From the NCBI GenBank assembly GCA_003500955.1, contig DNQP01000073.1:1-15759 (forward strand): a stretch of 15,759 nt of DNA, read 5' to 3'. Positions 14,263-15,759 of the stretch are shown here, one piece after another. A program made the position numbers and the translations under genes. Origin of the DNA: Curvibacter sp. GTDB lineage: Bacteria > Pseudomonadota > Gammaproteobacteria > Burkholderiales > Burkholderiaceae_C. The notes under the pieces were generated by a model, which was not told where the DNA came from, searched no databases, and saw only the letters and a list, made by a program, of their open reading frames with translations. Each line of letters begins with the position of its first letter. The first letter of the stretch is position 1.

Positions 14263-14298
14263 TTTTAATGTCGCCATAAATTGATTTGGGCGACAAAA
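14263..14298. repeat. Bulged inverted repeat between terminator and sigma-28 promoter
   Basis: GTCGCC (14270-14275) and GGCGAC (14289-14294) are perfect complements around a 13-nt AT-rich loop. Outside them CTTTT (about 14262-14266) pairs with AAAAG (14295-14299), with AAT unpaired on the left arm. It lies about 50 nt upstream of the sigma-28 -35 element, so it could be an operator or an RNA hairpin of a short transcript. The flanking AT-rich composition and placement upstream of a promoter favour a protein-binding site. Confidence 0.45.
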
Positions 14299-14345
14299 GT
14301 TCAATTTTTTGAGGAATCGAACCCATCAAAAACCAAAAATAGACC

Positions 14346-14372
14346 TAAATCCTCCCGCTTATCTGCCGTTAA
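14346..14372 (+). promoter_or_regulatory. Sigma-28 (FliA)-type promoter
   Basis: TAAA (14346-14349) is followed after exactly 15 nt by GCCGTTAA (14365-14372). The sigma-28 consensus is TAAA-N15-GCCGATAA, so 11 of 12 specified bases match and the GCCG core is intact. Transcription would start near 14380, about 50 nt before the ATG of the following gene. This class of promoter serves late flagellar, chemotaxis and motility-coupled genes. Confidence 0.75.
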
Positions 14373-14428
14373 CAAACGTACGTAACAGGATAAAAGCCTT
14401 CCGCTTCCGGGCGGGGCCCAAGCCCATC

Positions 14429-14941
14429 ATGCAACTGCCTAACATCGACCGCATCGCCGCCCGGCCAGCCGGCACGGAGGTAGTTGCGCCCGCCGCCGCC
14501 CGGGTGATCCCGGTGGCGCCCGTGATCCCGCCGACCCCGGCGCCGGAAGCGGCGGGGGTGGTCAACGACATCAACCCCGTGGTGCAGGCCCAGGCTCAGG
14601 AGGCCGCGGCCAAGGCCGATCCTTCTCGGGGCAGCCAGCCGGGCGAAAACGACTGGACCCAACGCCAGGAGGCCGCTCCCAAGCCTGAAGAGCCGCCCAA
14701 GGAGCCGCTGTCCAAGATGCTCATGGACCACATGACGGCGGTGTGGAGCGCGAGTGCGCGCGTGGTGGAGGTCTGGCTGCAGAACAACGCGGCACAGAAC
14801 CCTGCGGTCAGCCAGCAAGTGCAGGCGCAGAACCAGGCCATCAACCGCCAGGTCGATCCCATGGCCAGCTCGGGCGTGGTGGCCAAGGAAGTGCTGACCT
14901 ACTCGCCCACGCAGATCCGCAAGACCGAGAAGCCGGAGTAA
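14429..14941 (+). CDS. Uncharacterised Pro/Ala/Gln-rich protein behind a sigma-28-type promoter
   Basis: 170 residues from the ATG at 14429. The first 100 or so residues are low-complexity and probably disordered, rich in Ala, Pro, Val and Gln (for example PVAPVIPPTPAPEAAG). The region around 104-150 looks helical (SKMLMDHMTAVWSASARVVEVW, then a Gln/Asn-rich stretch), and the end is basic (TQIRKTEKPE). There are no cysteines, signal peptide or membrane helix. The frame is open upstream to a TTG at 14309, but that part spans the promoter and is not used. No family is recognised. The promoter class suggests a role linked to flagella, chemotaxis or motility regulation. The gene ends 27 nt before queC, so read-through into queC is possible. 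The Shine-Dalgarno sequence is weak, so the start is less certain. Confidence 0.72.
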   Translation: MQLPNIDRIAARPAGTEVVAPAAARVIPVAPVIPPTPAPEAAGVVNDINPVVQAQAQEAAAKADPSRGSQPGENDWTQRQEAAPKPEEPPKEPLSKMLMDHMTAVWSASARVVEVWLQNNAAQNPAVSQQVQAQNQAINRQVDPMASSGVVAKEVLTYSPTQIRKTEKPE

Positions 14942-14956
14942 GTGCTTCGGCCCCGG

Positions 14957-14962
14957 GATAAT
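14957..14962 (+). promoter_or_regulatory. Candidate -10 element of queC
   Basis: GATAAT lies 6 nt before the queC ATG and sits in the loop of a short dyad, CCCCG (14951-14955) / CGGGG (14963-14967). If used, transcription would start at or next to the start codon, giving a leaderless or nearly leaderless message. No good -35 is visible at 17 nt. No preQ1-type riboswitch fits in the 27-nt gap. Confidence 0.4.
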
Positions 14963-14968
14963 CGGGGC

Positions 14969-15676
14969 ATGCACCACACGACCGCCCTCGTCCTGTTTTC
15001 TGGCGGGCAGGATTCCACCACCTGCCTGGCCCATGCGCTCCAAGCCTACGAGCGCGTCGAAACCATCGCCTTCGATTACCGCCAGCGCCACCACGTGGAG
15101 TTGGAAGCGCGCCTCAAGGTGCTGGACGAGATCCGGCGCCAGTTTCCGCAGTGGGCGCCCAGGCTGGGGCAGGACCATGTGCTGGACCTGGCCGTGCTGG
15201 GCGCGGTCAGCGAGACCTCGCTGACGCGCGACATGAGTTTCAAGATGGAGGCCGGCGGCCTGCCCAACACCTTCGTGCCCGGCCGCAACCTGCTGTTCAT
15301 GACCCTGGCCGCAGCGGTGGCCTACCGGCGCGACCTGCAGGTCATCGTGACCGGCGTGTGCGAAACCGATTTCTCGGGCTACCCCGATTGCCGCGACGAC
15401 ACCATGAAGGCCATGCAGCTCGCGCTCTCGCTGGGCATGGACAAGCGCTTCCTGATCGAGACCCCGCTGATGTGGATCGACAAGGCCGAGACCTGGCGGA
15501 TGGCCGAGCGTCTGGGCGGCCCGGCCCTGGTGGACCTGATCGTCGAGCACACCCACACCTGCTACCTGGGCGACCGCGCCCATCGCCACCCCTGGGGCTA
15601 TGGCTGCGGCAGCTGCCCGGCCTGCGAGCTGCGCGCGCGCGGCTGGGAACGCTACAGAACCCAAGCGCCGAATTAA
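14969..15676 (+). CDS. queC: 7-cyano-7-deazaguanine synthase
   Basis: 235 residues, normal for QueC. The enzyme uses ATP and ammonia to convert 7-carboxy-7-deazaguanine to preQ0, a step in queuosine synthesis for tRNA wobble modification. The PP-loop ATP-binding motif [13 protein letters not shown] lies at 7-19. Mid-protein motifs include [11 protein letters not shown] and [10 protein letters not shown]. The zinc site is formed by Cys198 and the cluster Cys213, Cys216, Cys219 (CGSCPAC). I chose the ATG at 14969 because the PP-loop then starts a few residues in, as in the family; the ORF start at 14942 (a TTG-like codon region) adds a non-conserved nonapeptide. It follows the Pro/Ala-rich gene by 27 nt. 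No other queuosine gene is in the window. Confidence 0.96.
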   Translation: MHHTTALVLFSGGQDSTTCLAHALQAYERVETIAFDYRQRHHVELEARLKVLDEIRRQFPQWAPRLGQDHVLDLAVLGAVSETSLTRDMSFKMEAGGLPNTFVPGRNLLFMTLAAAVAYRRDLQVIVTGVCETDFSGYPDCRDDTMKAMQLALSLGMDKRFLIETPLMWIDKAETWRMAERLGGPALVDLIVEHTHTCYLGDRAHRHPWGYGCGSCPACELRARGWERYRTQAPN

Positions 15677-15715
15677 CGCGAGCAGCGTTTCGCCACAGAG
15701 GGCATCAAACCGCGG

Positions 15716-15752
15716 AACGCCGTGGAACCGGCTCTGCCGGGCCACTGGCGTT
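15716..15752. repeat. Nested intergenic palindrome after queC (REP-like)
   Basis: Three complementary blocks nest inside one another: AACGCC/GGCGTT, GTGG/CCAC and CCGGC/GCCGG, around a TCT loop, with small internal mismatches (AA opposite G, and one bulged T). This gives 15 base pairs in 37 nt. It is followed by a C-run at the window end and has no T-run. It resembles palindromic intergenic repeats I recall from Comamonadaceae genomes, which could not be checked. It could also act as a transcript-end stabiliser for queC. Confidence 0.6.
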
Positions 15753-15759
15753 GCCCCCT

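Noticed and set aside
14309..14428. Upstream TTG start giving a 210-residue version of the Pro/Ala-rich protein
   Set aside because: The added stretch runs through the sigma-28-type promoter and AT-rich non-coding sequence; a transcript from that promoter would not contain it.
14942..14968. Extended queC start adding nine residues (MLRPRDNRG)
   Set aside because: The extra residues are not part of the family's N-terminus; the PP-loop is correctly placed from the ATG at 14969.
12375..15745. Long minus-strand frames opposite the monooxygenase (12375-13469) and queC (14369-15745)
   Set aside because: Both are antisense shadows of conserved genes, with His/Ala/Gly/Arg-rich translations and no recognisable motif.

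Overview
The window is about 15.8 kb of GC-rich, gene-dense chromosomal DNA. Gene content and style point to a betaproteobacterium of the order Burkholderiales, most likely Comamonadaceae: a Slt-type lytic transglycosylase next to an NDUFA9-like NAD(P)-binding protein and 5-formyltetrahydrofolate cyclo-ligase, glmU and glmS separated by an Lrp-type regulator, a DUF6279-like lipoprotein, and an intergenic palindrome of a type I associate with this family. The family-level assignment is inferred from memory. I see no rRNA, tRNA, CRISPR array, insertion sequence, integrase or phage gene.

Layout. 1-1029 (minus): an XRE-type regulator followed 3 nt later by a glutathione S-transferase cut by the window edge. 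1161-1580 (plus): a four-helix membrane protein. 1583-4536 (minus): lytic transglycosylase, then the NDUFA9-like protein, stop overlapping start. 4546-6223 (plus): 5-formyltetrahydrofolate cyclo-ligase and an MBL-fold protein lacking half of the usual metal ligands. 6228-7771 (minus): a lipoprotein followed by a secreted eight-cysteine protein. 7785-9963 (plus): glmU and a small soluble histidine kinase. 9964-10461 (minus): an Lrp/AsnC regulator. 10597-13745 (plus): glmS and, overlapping it by ATGA, an FAD-dependent monooxygenase interrupted by one in-frame TAG. 13862-14260 (plus): an unknown 115-residue protein with a crowded promoter and a textbook terminator. 14346-14941 (plus): a near-consensus sigma-28 promoter and an unknown Pro/Ala/Gln-rich protein. 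14969-15676 (plus): queC.

Functions. The central theme is cell-wall precursor supply and wall remodelling. GlmS and GlmU make UDP-N-acetylglucosamine, Slt cuts peptidoglycan, and two exported proteins of unknown function lie between them. Folate salvage (cyclo-ligase) and queuosine synthesis (QueC) are housekeeping neighbours. No multi-gene defence, secretion or mobile system is visible.

The least ordinary part is 13746-14969. It holds two orphan small proteins, stacked dyads, a bulged inverted repeat and a flagellar-type sigma-28 promoter. Other oddities are the amber codon in the monooxygenase, the altered metal motif in the MBL protein, and two divergent gene pairs whose start codons are only 9 and 13 nt apart (possibly overlapping in the second). 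Convergent pairs are also tight, with 2, 4 and 0 nt between stops. The largest gap without a gene is 219 nt (14210-14428), so no gene-free stretch exceeds 300 bases.
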